A DNA stretch of 64,000 bases from assembly GCF_015070855.1 (NCBI RefSeq), contig NZ_JADDIX010000053.1, forward strand, positions 9,734-73,733, read 5' to 3'. Each line of letters begins with the position of its first letter. The first letter of the stretch is position 1. Below the pieces are notes generated by a model, which was not told the DNA's origin, made no database searches, and saw nothing but the letters and a program-made list of their open reading frames with translations. Both the position numbers and the translations under genes were made by a program. The stretch comes from Pseudomonas lopnurensis. Lineage in GTDB: Bacteria > Pseudomonadota > Gammaproteobacteria > Pseudomonadales > Pseudomonadaceae. Positions 40,735 to 50,805 of this stretch are shown here, one piece after another.

Positions 40735-40958
40735 CCTGGTTACTGGTTTTTCTGGTGATGCTGCTGGTCGTCTTCGGTATGGCGATCGGCGTGATCATGG
40801 GCCGCAAGCCCATCGCGGGATCCTGCGGCGGTATCGCCAACCTCGGGATCGAAAAGGAGTGTTCGATCTGTGGCGGCAGCCGCGAGAAATGTGAAGAAGT
40901 GAACGAAGCGAACAAGGTGGGCAAGACCGATCTTGCTTACGATGCGACCAAACGGTGA
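40731..40958 (+). CDS. nqrM: Na+-NQR maturation factor NqrM
   Basis: This 75-residue protein has one N-terminal membrane helix ([20 protein letters not shown]) followed by a small cytoplasmic tail with four cysteines in GSCGG, ECSICGG and EKCEE. That is the DUF539/NqrM pattern. NqrM is needed for assembly of Na+-NQR, probably by delivering iron to the NqrD/E site. It overlaps apbE by 4 bp and closes the operon. Confidence 0.95.
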   Translation: MTWLLVFLVMLLVVFGMAIGVIMGRKPIAGSCGGIANLGIEKECSICGGSREKCEEVNEANKVGKTDLAYDATKR

Positions 40959-41131
40959 GCGTGGCTCGGTGGAGCACTGAGCTGAACGCTTGCTGCCAGC
41001 ATGGCTGGCCGTAGCGGATATCCGTAGCGCGGCGTCGTGCCCGGCGGATACGCATGTGCGGTGGCTTTCCTTGATTCTCGGCGAGTTCGTTGACAGCAGC
41101 GGCGTGGTCCGCTGCGTTTTCAGGAGTGTAT

Positions 41132-42526
41132 ATGGCTGTCTATAACTACGATGTGGTGGTACTGGGTTCCGGTCCGGCCGGGGAGGGCGCGGCGATGAAC
41201 GCCGTCAAGGCGGGACGCAAGGTCGCCGTGGTAGACAACCGTCCGCTGGTCGGAGGCAACTGTACCCACCTGGGCACCATTCCCTCCAAGGCGCTGCGTC
41301 ACTCGGTACGGCAGATCATGCAGTACAACACCAACCCGCTGTTCCGCCAGATCGGCGAGCCGCGCTGGTTCTCTTTTCCCGATGTCCTGAAAAGCGCCGA
41401 GAAGGTCATCAGCAAGCAGGTGACGTCGCGCACCAGCTACTACGCGCGCAACCGCATCGACACTTTCTTCGGTACCGCCAGCTTCTCGGACGAGCAGAGC
41501 GTCGAGGTGGTCTGCCTCAACGGCATGGTGGAAAAACTGGTCGCTGGCCAGTTCGTCATCGCCACCGGCTCGCGCCCCTATCGTCCGGCGGATATCGACT
41601 TCAGTCACCCGCGTATCTACGACAGCGACACCATCCTCACGCTGAGCCACACCCCGCGCCGGATGATCATCTACGGAGCCGGGGTCATCGGCTGCGAGTA
41701 CGCCTCGATCTTCAGTGGTCTCGGCGTGCTGGTGGATCTGATCGACAACCGTGAACAACTGCTCAGTTTCCTCGATGACGAGATTTCCGACGCGCTCAGC
41801 TATCACCTGCGCAACAACAACGTGCTGATTCGCCACAACGAAGAGTACGAGCGCGTCGAGGGGCTGGAAAACGGCGTGATCCTGCACCTGAAGTCGGGCA
41901 AGAAGATCAAGGCCGATGCCTTCCTCTGGAGCAATGGCCGCACCGGCAATACCGACAAGCTCGGACTGGAGAACATAGGCCTGAAGGCCAACGGGCGTGG
42001 CCAGGTGCAGGTCGACGAGCACTATCGTACCGACGTGGGCAACATCTACGCGGCGGGCGACGTGATCGGCTGGCCCTCTCTGGCCAGTGCGGCCTACGAC
42101 CAGGGGCGCTCGGCGGCCGGCAGCATCGTCGATAACGACACCTGGCGCTTCGTCGACGACGTGCCGACGGGTATCTACACGATTCCCGAGATCAGCTCGA
42201 TCGGCAAGAACGAGCGCGAGCTGACCCAGGCGAAGATCCCTTACGAAGTGGGCAAGGCATTCTTCAAGAGCATGGCGCGGGCGCAGATTTCCTTCGAGCC
42301 GGTCGGCATGCTGAAGATTCTCTTCCATCGCGAAACGCTGGAAGTGCTCGGCGTGCACTGCTTCGGCTACCAGGCCTCGGAGATCGTGCATATCGGCCAG
42401 GCGATCATGAACCAGAAGGGTGAGGCGAACAGCATCAAGTATTTCGTCAACACCACCTTCAACTACCCGACCATGGCCGAAGCCTACCGGGTCGCCGCGT
42501 TCGACGGGCTCAACCGGCTTTTTTGA
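41132..42526 (+). CDS. sthA: Soluble pyridine nucleotide transhydrogenase SthA
   Basis: This 464-residue FAD flavoprotein of the pyridine-nucleotide-disulfide oxidoreductase fold has the FAD motif [13 protein letters not shown] and NAD motif [15 protein letters not shown]. The active-site position reads GGNC44THLGT49: the second cysteine of a redox disulfide is replaced by Thr, which separates SthA from lipoamide or glutathione reductases. It transfers hydride between NADPH and NAD+. The ATG at 41132 has CAGGAGTG upstream. It follows nqrM by 173 bp and probably has its own promoter. Confidence 0.96.
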   Translation: MAVYNYDVVVLGSGPAGEGAAMNAVKAGRKVAVVDNRPLVGGNCTHLGTIPSKALRHSVRQIMQYNTNPLFRQIGEPRWFSFPDVLKSAEKVISKQVTSRTSYYARNRIDTFFGTASFSDEQSVEVVCLNGMVEKLVAGQFVIATGSRPYRPADIDFSHPRIYDSDTILTLSHTPRRMIIYGAGVIGCEYASIFSGLGVLVDLIDNREQLLSFLDDEISDALSYHLRNNNVLIRHNEEYERVEGLENGVILHLKSGKKIKADAFLWSNGRTGNTDKLGLENIGLKANGRGQVQVDEHYRTDVGNIYAAGDVIGWPSLASAAYDQGRSAAGSIVDNDTWRFVDDVPTGIYTIPEISSIGKNERELTQAKIPYEVGKAFFKSMARAQISFEPVGMLKILFHRETLEVLGVHCFGYQASEIVHIGQAIMNQKGEANSIKYFVNTTFNYPTMAEAYRVAAFDGLNRLF

Positions 42527-42635
42527 GCGGCTCCGGCCGGTGGCCTGAGCCGGCTGGAGAGGAGGACTGGAGGAATTCTTCCGACTGGCGCTGGCCGAAT
42601 CGGGAGAGCTTCTAGCGTCTCAGGCGGCAGCAGCG

Positions 42636-42662
42636 AAAAACCGGCTCCTGGGCCGGTTTTTT
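42636..42662 (+). terminator. Rho-independent terminator after sthA
   Basis: AAAAACCGGC is followed by a 6-base loop and GCCGGTTTTTT, giving a 10-bp stem with a terminal T-run. It lies 110 bp past the sthA stop. Confidence 0.85.
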
Positions 42663-42728
42663 CGTCCGGGGCTCGCTTCGATCGGCGGCGGCTCAAAGGT
42701 GGGCGCGAATCCGTTGTCCGGGATCTCG

Positions 42729-42823
42729 CGCGTTGGGCTTCGCTGCGCTCGACCCAGCCTATCTTCCAGCCCGCCGGTTTGCGGTTGTGGGGTTGGTTGA
42801 GCCGCTGCGCGGGAAAGCCCACC
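42729..42823. repeat. GTAGGTTGGG-family repeat arms, copy 2 (outward arrangement)
   Basis: A right-type arm CGTTGGGCTTCGCTGCGCTC followed by GACCCAGCCTA lies at 42729-42762. A left-type arm GGTTGGTTGAGCCGCTGCGC followed by GGGAAAGCCCACC lies at about 42790-42823. Relative to copies at 8674 and 57287 the arms are in the opposite order and more diverged, as expected for the junction of two elements or a decayed copy. Confidence 0.6.
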
Positions 42824-42940
42824 CTGCGCCGATGCGAAGGCCTGACAATCCGCCTGTTGGGTGTCGCGTTGCCGCAACCTCGGCGGCCCCACCCAATCTG
42901 TGGTACGCGGTCGTGGCGCGACCCGTGCGCCGGATGATGC

Positions 42941-43660
42941 TCAGCTGCGCAGGGTCTGTACCGCCAGGCCGGGGAAATCGGTGATCAGGCTGTCGACGCC
43001 GAAATCGGCAAGGCGGCGCATCAGGGCCGGTTCGTTGACCGTCCATACGGACACGTGCAGCCCCTGCCTGCGGGCTTTCTCCAGGCGCTCGGGGGTGCAG
43101 AGCGTCCACTTCAAGGCCAGCACTTCACAGCCATACTGCCGGGCCACCTTGAGTGGGTCGAGCCAGGCGTATTCGGCGACCAGCCCGCGGGAAATCTCGG
43201 GTGTCAGCCGTTTCAGCGCGCGCAACACCTCGCGTGAACCCGAGGTGACGGTGATCCGCTCGAGCAACTGGTGGCGCTCGGCCAGTTCCCTGATGGCCAG
43301 TACGGTGCGCGCGGCACGCACGCGCGAGGCGCTCTTGACCTCCAGCTGCCAATGTTCGAAATCGCATTTCTCGAACAGCTCGCTCAGCCGCGGTATGGGA
43401 CAGGGTACCTTCCAGCCGGGGCCGCCCGAGCGTGCGTCGTAGCCCACCAGTTCGTCGGCATCATGTTCGGCCACCTTGCCGCGCCGGCCCGTGGTGCGTT
43501 TGAGCGTGGGGTCGTGGATGACCATCAGCTCGCCATCGCGGGACAGGTGCAGGTCCAGTTCACAGCGACGCACGCCGTGTTGCAGGCATCGCTCGAAGCT
43601 CGCGAGGGTATTTTCGGGGGCTTCGCCCTTGGCGCCGCGATGGCCGTAGATGAGAGTCAC
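42941..43660 (-). CDS. Glycerophosphodiester phosphodiesterase
   Basis: This 239-residue protein is of the GDPD TIM-barrel family. GHRGAKGEAPENTLASF at about 6-22 supplies catalytic His and Arg, and ELDLHLSRDGELMVIHDPTLKRTT at about 38-61 supplies metal ligands and the second His. WTVNEPALMRRLADFGVDSLITDFP is the C-terminal signature. It lacks a signal peptide, so it is the cytoplasmic UgpQ-like type. The start is a GTG at 43660 with AGGAAG upstream; GTGA overlaps the stop of the preceding small secreted protein by 4 bp. Confidence 0.93.
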   Translation of the reverse strand: MTLIYGHRGAKGEAPENTLASFERCLQHGVRRCELDLHLSRDGELMVIHDPTLKRTTGRRGKVAEHDADELVGYDARSGGPGWKVPCPIPRLSELFEKCDFEHWQLEVKSASRVRAARTVLAIRELAERHQLLERITVTSGSREVLRALKRLTPEISRGLVAEYAWLDPLKVARQYGCEVLALKWTLCTPERLEKARRQGLHVSVWTVNEPALMRRLADFGVDSLITDFPGLAVQTLRS

Positions 43661-43965
43661 GGTTTCGATTCTTCCTGAGCGGTGGGTTGGGTGCGCTGGT
43701 GGTGACGCACGCTGTTGATGACCCGGTCGCCTTCGAAATACACCGAGAATTCCCGGTAATCCCAGCGGGTGATCGGCGGCTGGCCGACGCTCGGGCGTTC
43801 TTCGTCGGCGAGACCGAAGCGGTCCAGGACACGACTCTTCGATTCGCCGCGGGCCGGCATCGCCACTTCGGGCAGGCCCTGCTGGCCGATGGGGATGCGG
43901 ATCTCTTCGGCGAACAGCGAGGGGCTGAACGTCAGCATGAGCAGGAGAATTGCCAGGTGGCGCAT
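43657..43965 (-). CDS. Small secreted protein of unknown function, 102 residues
   Basis: A signal peptide (MRHLAILLLMLTFSPSLFAEE) is followed by a short domain with SRVLDRFGLADEERPSVGQPPITRWDYREFSVYFEGDRVINSV. This pattern, a glycine and tryptophan followed by YFE..RVI, is seen in small periplasmic proteins of pseudomonads next to the GDPD gene; its function is unknown to me. It is in an operon with pilZ (2 bp away) and the phosphodiesterase (4-bp overlap). Confidence 0.8.
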   Translation of the reverse strand: MRHLAILLLMLTFSPSLFAEEIRIPIGQQGLPEVAMPARGESKSRVLDRFGLADEERPSVGQPPITRWDYREFSVYFEGDRVINSVRHHQRTQPTAQEESKP

Positions 43966-43967
43966 GG

Positions 43968-44540
43968 TCAGGTTCCTTGCAGGCTATCACGGGCCAGGCG
44001 CCGTTCCAGCGCCTGTTTCTGCAGGATATGTCGTGCCAGCAGTTGCCGCTGTGCATCAGTCAACGCTTCGAACTCCGTGCCGATTTCGTAGCGGCCGTTT
44101 TCCAGGGGCTCGCAGCGGGTGACCCGTGCGTCCAGCAACAGGCCGAGCCCCTGGGGCAGCAGCACCAGCTTCAGGCTGAGCACGGAATCTTCGGCCAGCG
44201 CCTGATCGTGGGCGAAGCTGATGCCGCCTTCGGACAGCACCACCGGCCGGGGCGGATCGAAATCCTTCAGCAGATCCTGCGCCAGCGCCTGTCCCAGCAG
44301 TTCGATCCGCTTGTTCTGAACCTTCAGGTAGTTGGCCAGGGTGCGGTTGTTTTCGGCGATCTGGCGCAACAGGTGCTGCGCTTCGAAGTCGAGCTGGTGC
44401 AGCTCGCCGAGCAGACCGAAGAGGGGGGCGAGACTGCCTTGCTCGGCGGTGCCGAGCTGACCCGCGGGCATGATTTCCAGTGCGACGTGATCCTCGATAC
44501 GGTAGTATTCGCGGCGTTCTTCAGTGTCTTGTGTCGGCAT
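43968..44540 (-). CDS. PilZ-domain protein, putative cyclic-di-GMP receptor
   Basis: The 190-residue protein has RRxxxR-like ERREYYRIED at residues 8-17 and the second PilZ element VVLSEGGISF near 98-107. That element keeps S and GG of (D/N)xSxxG but has a hydrophobic residue in place of Asp/Asn. A helical region lies between them, which is unusual since the two motifs are normally closer; the protein belongs to a pseudomonad subgroup with this insertion. It may bind c-di-GMP. It is divergent from lolC across 98 bp. Confidence 0.8.
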   Translation of the reverse strand: MPTQDTEERREYYRIEDHVALEIMPAGQLGTAEQGSLAPLFGLLGELHQLDFEAQHLLRQIAENNRTLANYLKVQNKRIELLGQALAQDLLKDFDPPRPVVLSEGGISFAHDQALAEDSVLSLKLVLLPQGLGLLLDARVTRCEPLENGRYEIGTEFEALTDAQRQLLARHILQKQALERRLARDSLQGT

Positions 44541-44638
44541 GGCGATACCCGAGGCGGCAGTGATGGCCAGAGTGTATCAGGCCCCGGGGCCGCGTCAGCC
44601 GCATGTTCGTTTCTTCCCGCCAGCGAACCCGTCGATCT

Positions 44639-45886
44639 ATGTTCAGACCGCTGTCCGTGTACATCGGAGCGCGCTACACCCGCGCCAGACGCCGCAGCCT
44701 CTTCGTTTCCTTCATCTCCCTGACCTCGATGATCGGGCTCGCCCTCGGCGTGCTGGTCATGATCGTGGTGCTGTCGGTGATGAACGGTTTCGATCACGAG
44801 ATGCGCACCCGCGTGCTGGGCATGGTGCCTCACGCCACCATCGAGAGCGCGGTGCCGATCGATGACTGGCAGGCGCTCGCCCGGCGCCTCGAAAGCCATT
44901 CCCAGGTGATCGCCACGGCGCCGTTCATCCAGACGCAGGGGCTGCTGACTCACCAGGGGCAGGTCAGCAAGATCCTGATCAATGCGGTGGAGCCCCGGGC
45001 CGAGCGGCAGGTTTCGATCATCGACCGATTCTTGCGCGAGGGCTCGCTGGACGATCTCGTCCCCGGCGGCTTCGGCATCGTCATCGGCGACAAGGCCGCT
45101 GCCAAGCTGGGCGTTGGCGTGGGCGACAAGATCACCTTCGTCGCGCCGGAAGTCACCGTGACGCCGGCGGGCATGTTCCCGCGCATGAAGCGCTTCACCG
45201 TGACCGGCATCTTCCATGTCGGCGCCGGCGAGATCGACGGCTACGTGGCGCTCGCCAATATCGCCGACATGGCACGCCTGCAGCGCTGGCAGCCGGAGCA
45301 GGTACAGGGCGTGCGCCTGCGCTTCGACGACCTGTTCCAGGCGCCGCGGATCGCCTGGGAACTGGCTGGCCAGTTGGGCGACGATTTCTACTCGCGCGAC
45401 TGGACGCGCACCCACGGCAACCTCTACCAGGCGATTCGCATGGAGAAGGCGATGATCGGCCTGCTGCTGCTGCTGATCGTCGCCGTCGCCGCGTTCAACA
45501 TCATTTCGACCCTGGTCATGGTGGTCACCGACAAGCGTGGCGACATCGCCATCCTGCGTACGCTGGGGGCCACGCCGCGGCAGATCATGGCGATCTTCAT
45601 GGTGCAGGGCACCGTGATCGGTGTGGTCGGCACTCTGGTCGGGGCGCTGCTCGGCATGTTCGCGGCGCTGAACGTCAGCAGCTGGATCGCCGCGCTGGAG
45701 CGCCTGATCGGGCACAAATTCCTCAGCGCCGATGTGTATTTCATCGACTACCTGCCATCGCGGCTGATGGCCGCCGATGTCGTCCAGGTCTGCGTCGCGG
45801 CGCTTGTCCTGAGTTTTCTCGCCACCCTGTATCCGGCCTGGCGCGCCGCGCGCACCCAGCCGGCGGAGGCGCTACGTTATGAGTGA
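44639..45886 (+). CDS. lolC: Lipoprotein-releasing system permease LolC/LolE
   Basis: The protein has 415 residues and four membrane helices: one at about 24-48 and three in the C-terminal third. A large periplasmic domain and the C-terminal FtsX-type core ([19 protein letters not shown]) are present. It is one half of the LolCDE ABC complex that passes outer-membrane lipoproteins to LolA. The ATG at 44639 gives [16 protein letters not shown], matching the paralogue at 46589. Its end overlaps lolD by 8 bp. Confidence 0.93.
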   Translation: MFRPLSVYIGARYTRARRRSLFVSFISLTSMIGLALGVLVMIVVLSVMNGFDHEMRTRVLGMVPHATIESAVPIDDWQALARRLESHSQVIATAPFIQTQGLLTHQGQVSKILINAVEPRAERQVSIIDRFLREGSLDDLVPGGFGIVIGDKAAAKLGVGVGDKITFVAPEVTVTPAGMFPRMKRFTVTGIFHVGAGEIDGYVALANIADMARLQRWQPEQVQGVRLRFDDLFQAPRIAWELAGQLGDDFYSRDWTRTHGNLYQAIRMEKAMIGLLLLLIVAVAAFNIISTLVMVVTDKRGDIAILRTLGATPRQIMAIFMVQGTVIGVVGTLVGALLGMFAALNVSSWIAALERLIGHKFLSADVYFIDYLPSRLMAADVVQVCVAALVLSFLATLYPAWRAARTQPAEALRYE

Positions 45887-46592
45887 GCTGGCTATGAATG
45901 AGCTGTCTTCGCAAGAGCACGCCGTGCTGAGTTGCCGCAACCTGAGCAAGCGCTACGAACAGGGGCCGGAATCGGTGGAGGTCCTGTCCGGGCTGCAGCT
46001 GGAGCTGTTTCCCGGGCAGCGGGTCGCCATCGTCGGCAGCTCGGGCTCCGGCAAGAGCACCCTGCTGAACCTGCTCGGCGGCCTGGACACGCCGAGCGGG
46101 GGCAGCGTCTGGCTGGCCGGCGAGGAGTTGTCGGCGCTCAACGAGAAGGATCGCGGCCTGCTGCGCAACCGGGCATTGGGGTTCGTCTACCAGTTCCACC
46201 ACCTGCTCGCCGAATTCACCGCGCTGGAAAACGTCTGCATGCCGTTGCTGATCGGCCGCACGCCGATCGCCGAAGCCCGCCAGCGGGCAAGCGCACTGCT
46301 GCAACGGGTCGGGCTGGGTCATCGCCTGGAACACAAGCCCGCCGAACTCTCCGGCGGCGAGCGCCAGCGGGTCGCCATCGCCCGGGCGCTGGTGAACGAG
46401 CCGGCGCTGGTGCTGCTCGACGAGCCTACCGGCAACCTCGATCACCACACCGCCCAGGGCATCCAGGACCTGATGCTCGAGCTCAGCACCTCGCTGCGTA
46501 CGGCCTTCCTCGTCGTGACCCATGACCGCCAATTGGCCGCGCAGATGGATCAGATCCTGCGTCTGGAAGACGGGCAACTGGTGACCGAATGA
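45879..46592 (+). CDS. lolD: Lipoprotein-releasing system ATP-binding protein LolD
   Basis: This is a 237-residue ABC ATPase. Walker A is GSSGSGKST, the signature is [15 protein letters not shown], Walker B is [13 protein letters not shown] and the switch histidine is VVTHD. It powers LolC/E. Two starts fit: 45879, which overlaps the preceding stop, and 45894 ([11 protein letters not shown]); neither is decisive. It overlaps the following permease by 4 bp. Confidence 0.95.
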   Translation: MSELAMNELSSQEHAVLSCRNLSKRYEQGPESVEVLSGLQLELFPGQRVAIVGSSGSGKSTLLNLLGGLDTPSGGSVWLAGEELSALNEKDRGLLRNRALGFVYQFHHLLAEFTALENVCMPLLIGRTPIAEARQRASALLQRVGLGHRLEHKPAELSGGERQRVAIARALVNEPALVLLDEPTGNLDHHTAQGIQDLMLELSTSLRTAFLVVTHDRQLAAQMDQILRLEDGQLVTE

Positions 46593-47836
46593 TGTTCAGG
46601 CCCCTGAGTGTCTTCATCGGTAGCCGCTACACGCGAGCCAAGCGGCGCAACCATTTCATCTCGTTCATTTCCCTGACCTCGCTGATCGGCCTGTCGCTGG
46701 GCGTGCTGGCGATGATCCTGGTGTTGTCGGTGATGAATGGCTTCCAGCGCGAGATGAGTTCGCGGATTCTCGGCATGGTGTCGCACGCGACGGTCATCGG
46801 CGATCAGCCGCTGGACGACTGGCAGTCCGTCGCGGCACGCCTCGACGCCCATCCGCAGGTCGTCGGCATGGCACCGATCACCCAGTTGGAAGGCATGCTG
46901 TCGTTCAAGGGCAGCATGCAGCCGATCCAGATCAGCGGCATCGAGCCGCAGGCCGAAGCGCAAGTGTCCATCGTCGGCGAGCGCCTGGTCGCCGGCCGCC
47001 TGGAGGATCTCGAGCCTGGCGAGTTCGGCGTGATCATCGGCCTGATGACGGCGCGCCGGTTCGGCCTGAAGCTGGGCGACAAGCTGACCCTGATCGTGCC
47101 GGAGGTCAGCTCGACGCCCGGCGGCGTCACGCCGCGCATGCAGCGCCTGAACGTGGTCGGGGTATTCAAGGTCGGCGCCGACCTGGACGGCAGCATGGCG
47201 CTGATCCACCGCGCCGATGCGGCGCAGATCCATCGCTGGGAGCCGCAACAGGTACAGGGTGTCCGGCTCAAGCTGGGCGATCTGTACCGCGCGCCGGAGG
47301 TGGCGGCGCAACTGGCGGGCGTGCTCGGTGATGGCTACCGTGTCGAGGACTGGTCCTATACGCAGGGCAGCCTGTTCAGCGCGATGAAGATGGAAAAGAC
47401 CATGATCGGCCTGCTGCTGATGCTGATCGTCGCGGTCGCCGCGTTCAACATCATCGCGACGCTGATCATGGTCGTCGCCGACAAGCGTGCCGACATCGCC
47501 ATCCTGCGTACCCTGGGCGCCACGCCGCGGCAGATCATGGCGATCTTCATGGTTCAGGGCAGCATCATCGGCTTCAGCGGCACCCTGATCGGCGTGGTGC
47601 TGGGGGTGTTGGGCGCGCTGAACGTGAGCGAGTTGGTGGCCTGGCTGGAAAGGGTGAGCGGCCAGCATATCTTCAGCTCCGACGTGTACTTCATCAGTAC
47701 CCTGCCGTCCGAACTGCGGCTGGAGGATGTCGTGCTGGTGTCCATCACGGCACTGACCCTGAGCTTCCTGGCCACCCTCTATCCGGCCTGGCGCGCGGCG
47801 CAAACCCAGCCGGCGGAAGCCTTGCGCTACGAATGA
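46589..47836 (+). CDS. lolE: Lipoprotein-releasing system permease LolE/LolC
   Basis: This 415-residue paralogue of the protein at 44639 has the same four-helix layout and core motif [19 protein letters not shown]. Two permease genes on either side of lolD show the heterodimeric LolCDE organisation rather than the single-permease LolFD found in some gammaproteobacteria. Which copy is LolC and which LolE cannot be decided here from motifs alone. The ATG overlaps the lolD stop. Confidence 0.93.
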   Translation: MMFRPLSVFIGSRYTRAKRRNHFISFISLTSLIGLSLGVLAMILVLSVMNGFQREMSSRILGMVSHATVIGDQPLDDWQSVAARLDAHPQVVGMAPITQLEGMLSFKGSMQPIQISGIEPQAEAQVSIVGERLVAGRLEDLEPGEFGVIIGLMTARRFGLKLGDKLTLIVPEVSSTPGGVTPRMQRLNVVGVFKVGADLDGSMALIHRADAAQIHRWEPQQVQGVRLKLGDLYRAPEVAAQLAGVLGDGYRVEDWSYTQGSLFSAMKMEKTMIGLLLMLIVAVAAFNIIATLIMVVADKRADIAILRTLGATPRQIMAIFMVQGSIIGFSGTLIGVVLGVLGALNVSELVAWLERVSGQHIFSSDVYFISTLPSELRLEDVVLVSITALTLSFLATLYPAWRAAQTQPAEALRYE

Positions 47837-47845
47837 GGACGAGGG

Positions 47846-48361
47846 CTAGCGCCGGTCGTTCCGGCGCTTGCGCCAGCTGCGGCCGACCCACCAGCGCCAA
47901 TAGGCCTGCGTGCCGACATAGCCCAGCAGCGCCAGGATGACGGCCATGACCAGCGAACCGAGGTAGAGCGGCTGCCAGTGGCTTTGCAGCAGCTGGGTGA
48001 TCCATGCCAGGCTCAATTCCTCCGGCATGCTGGTCGCCGGGGTGTCCATCAGCCAGGCGCCAAGCTTGTAATTGCAGTAGAACACCGGCGGCATCGTCAG
48101 GGGGTTGGTCAGCCAGACCAGGCCGATGGCGATCGGCAGGTTCGCGCGGGCGGGCAGGGCGCAGGCCGCTGCCGCGAGCATCTGCATGGGCATCGGGATC
48201 ATCGCCCAGAACAGGCCGATGCCCATGGCACGGGATACCGAATGGCGATTGAGGTGCCAGAGGTTGGGATCGTGAATCAGCGCGCCGAGAAAACGCAGAG
48301 ACTTGTTAGTCTTGATGCGATCGGGGTGCGGCATGTAGCGTTTGAATAAGCGACGCGGCAT
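47846..48361 (-). CDS. DUF2062 domain membrane protein
   Basis: The 171-residue protein has a conserved DUF2062 region: DPNLWHLNRHSVSRAMGIGLFWAMIPMPMQM (about 31-61) and a further helix with NLPIAIGLVWLTNPLTMPPVFY. A C-terminal helix and Arg-rich tail (RSWRKRRNDRR) follow. Function is unknown; the family is common in proteobacterial inner membranes. It converges on lolE with 9 bp between stops and is divergent from comEC. Confidence 0.88.
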   Translation of the reverse strand: MPRRLFKRYMPHPDRIKTNKSLRFLGALIHDPNLWHLNRHSVSRAMGIGLFWAMIPMPMQMLAAAACALPARANLPIAIGLVWLTNPLTMPPVFYCNYKLGAWLMDTPATSMPEELSLAWITQLLQSHWQPLYLGSLVMAVILALLGYVGTQAYWRWWVGRSWRKRRNDRR

Positions 48362-48508
48362 GAAGTTTCTCTGGCAGGCTGAGCCTGGCGATTATGCCTC
48401 GAAACGGCATACGACGCTGACAGTAGTTTTGTCACATTACGTCTACGACTACGCCAACTTACCACCCGCTAGATAGCGTTCCGGAATGGATTCCTGGAGT
48501 CGAGAACC

Positions 48509-50734
48509 ATGCGCACATGGATGCTGGCGCTGGCCGTTGGCCTGGCCCTGCCACGTTTTCTACCCGAACTGCCGCCTGCCTGGGCTTATTCGGCCGTTGC
48601 CGCGTTCGGGGCGCTGCTGCTATTCAGGCGGCGCTTGCGCGTAGTGGCGCTGTTTTGCCTGGGCCTGGCCTGGGCCTGTCACCAGGCCCAGAGCGCCCTC
48701 GACGATCGCCTGCCGGCCTCGCTGGACGGGCGCACCTTCTGGCTGGAGGGCAGGGTCGTCGGGCTACCTGCCGTGCGCGGCGACGTGGTGCGCTTCGAGC
48801 TGGAAGACATCGCCTCGCGCCACGCGGGCTTGCCCTCCAGACTGCGTCTGTCCTGGTATGGCGGGCCGCAAGTGCAGGCCGGCGAGCGCTGGCGCCTGGC
48901 CGCGAGGCTCAAGCGCCCGCATGGTCTGGTCAATCCGCAATCCTTCGACTACGAAGCCTGGCTGCTGGCACGGCGAATTGGTGCGACCGGAACCATCAAG
49001 GCCGGGGAGCGGCTGCTGTCGTCGACCGCCAGCAACGCCTGGCGTGATCGCCTGAGGATGCGCCTGATGTCCGTTTCGGCATTCGATCGCCAGGGCGCCA
49101 TTGCTGCGCTGGTGGTGGGTGACGATTCGGGGTTGAGCCGAGCCGACTGGCAGGTGCTGCAGGATACCGGGACGGTGCACCTGATGGTGATCTCCGGCCA
49201 GCATGTCGGCATGCTGGCCGGGTTGCTGTACGGGCTGGTGGCGTTGCTTGCGCGTTGGGGGTTGTGGCCACGGCAGTTGCCCTGGCTGCCCTGGGCATGC
49301 GCCCTGGCGCTGGCCGGTGCCCTGGCTTACGGTTGGCTGGCCGGTTTCAACGTGCCGGTACGCCGGGCCTGCCTGATGGTCGCGGTGGTGCTGCTCTGGC
49401 GCCTGCGCTTTCGCCACTTGGGCGTCTGGCTACCGTTCCTGCTGGCACTGAACGGTGTTCTGCTGATGGACCCGCTGGTCAGCCTGCAGCCGGGCTTCTG
49501 GTTGTCGTTCGGCGCCGTGGCGGTGCTGGCGCTGGTCTTCGCCGGCCGCCTGGGGCCCTGGCCCTGGTGGAAAACCCTGTTGCGTGCACAATGGGCGGCA
49601 TCCCTCGGGCTGCTGCCGCTGATGCTGGCGCTCGGGCTGCCGATCAGCGCCAGCGGCCCCCTGGCCAATCTGATCGCGGTGCCCTGGGTCAGCCTGACGG
49701 TCCCCTTCGCCTTGCTCGGCACACTGCTTCTACCGCTATGGGGGATAGGCGAGGCACTGCTCTCGGCGGTGGGCTGGTCGCTCGCCGTCCTGTTCGAGCT
49801 GCTGACGGCGATCTCGGCCTGGCAACCGGCGTGGCTGGCGGCCGGTGTGCCGGCATGGGCCTGGATTCTGATTTCGCTGGGCGTCCTGCTGCTGTTGCTG
49901 CCGGCGGGTGTGCCGTTGCGTGCGCTGGGCCTGGTACTGCTGCTGCCGCTTGCCTTCCCGCCAGGGGAGACCTTGCCCGAGGGACGCGCGCAGGTGTGGC
50001 TGTTCGACGTCGGGCAGGGCCTGTCCGTGCTGGTGCGCACCCGCGAGCACGCGTTGCTCTACGATGCGGGGCCAAGCTATGGCGAATTCGATACGGGGGA
50101 ACGGGTGGTTTTCCCTTCCTTGCGCACCCTGGGCGTGCAGGGGTTGGACATGCTGTTGCTCAGCCATGCCGACAACGATCATGCCGGCGGCGCGCAGGCG
50201 ATCCAGCGGCTGATGCCGGTCGCGCGCGTCGTCAGCGGCCAGCCGCAGCGACATGCGCCTTCCCTGGTCGCCGAGCCCTGCCGCAGTGGGGCCGAATGGG
50301 AGTGGGACGGGGTGCGCTTTCGCCTGTGGCAATGGCAGGCGGCGCGCGACAGCAACCAGATGTCCTGTGTGCTGCTGGTCGAGGCCGGCGGTGAGCGCCT
50401 GCTGCTGACCGGCGACATCGACCAGGCGGCCGAGCAGGCGCTGCTGGACGGCGCGATGCCGCTCCAGGCGCAATGGCTGCTGCTTCCGCATCATGGCAGC
50501 CGCAGTTCCTCGTCGGAGCGCTTTCTGCGATCCGTGGAGCCGGAGGCGGCGCTGATTTCGCGCAGCCTGCACAACGCGTTCGGCCATCCGCACCCGAGCG
50601 TGACGGCACGCCTGCAGGCGCTCGGCGTGGCAAGCTACGACACCGCATTGCAGGGCGCGATCCGGATCGATCTCGGCCGTTTCTCGCCGGGCCATGGCGA
50701 ACGCGCGCAACGACGCTTCTGGCGGGAAAAATGA
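48509..50734 (+). CDS. comEC: DNA internalisation competence protein ComEC/Rec2
   Basis: This is a 741-residue polytopic protein. N-terminal helices and a DUF4131/OB-like region are followed by the ComEC_N channel domain (VVGDDSGLSRADWQVLQDTG, HLMVISGQHVG) and a C-terminal metallo-beta-lactamase domain (LLSHADNDHAGGAQAI, LLLTGDID, LLLPHHGSRSS). It carries single-stranded DNA across the inner membrane during transformation, consistent with a naturally competent lineage. The start has TGGAGTCG upstream. Length is usual for the family. Confidence 0.95.
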   Translation: MRTWMLALAVGLALPRFLPELPPAWAYSAVAAFGALLLFRRRLRVVALFCLGLAWACHQAQSALDDRLPASLDGRTFWLEGRVVGLPAVRGDVVRFELEDIASRHAGLPSRLRLSWYGGPQVQAGERWRLAARLKRPHGLVNPQSFDYEAWLLARRIGATGTIKAGERLLSSTASNAWRDRLRMRLMSVSAFDRQGAIAALVVGDDSGLSRADWQVLQDTGTVHLMVISGQHVGMLAGLLYGLVALLARWGLWPRQLPWLPWACALALAGALAYGWLAGFNVPVRRACLMVAVVLLWRLRFRHLGVWLPFLLALNGVLLMDPLVSLQPGFWLSFGAVAVLALVFAGRLGPWPWWKTLLRAQWAASLGLLPLMLALGLPISASGPLANLIAVPWVSLTVPFALLGTLLLPLWGIGEALLSAVGWSLAVLFELLTAISAWQPAWLAAGVPAWAWILISLGVLLLLLPAGVPLRALGLVLLLPLAFPPGETLPEGRAQVWLFDVGQGLSVLVRTREHALLYDAGPSYGEFDTGERVVFPSLRTLGVQGLDMLLLSHADNDHAGGAQAIQRLMPVARVVSGQPQRHAPSLVAEPCRSGAEWEWDGVRFRLWQWQAARDSNQMSCVLLVEAGGERLLLTGDIDQAAEQALLDGAMPLQAQWLLLPHHGSRSSSSERFLRSVEPEAALISRSLHNAFGHPHPSVTARLQALGVASYDTALQGAIRIDLGRFSPGHGERAQRRFWREK

Positions 50735-50805
50735 GAACGGCGGCCGTCGGCGGCCTGGCGACCCTATGCTAGAGTGGCGCCACTTTTTCGAGGGGGATTC
50801 ATCTC

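Larger units (their letters stand above)
42527..42940. other. Intergenic region: sthA terminator and repeat element
   Basis: This 414-bp region between the convergent ends of sthA and the phosphodiesterase gene holds the sthA terminator and two arms of the GTAGGTTGGG family. The remainder is GC-rich with no coding frame that resembles a gene. Confidence 0.6.
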
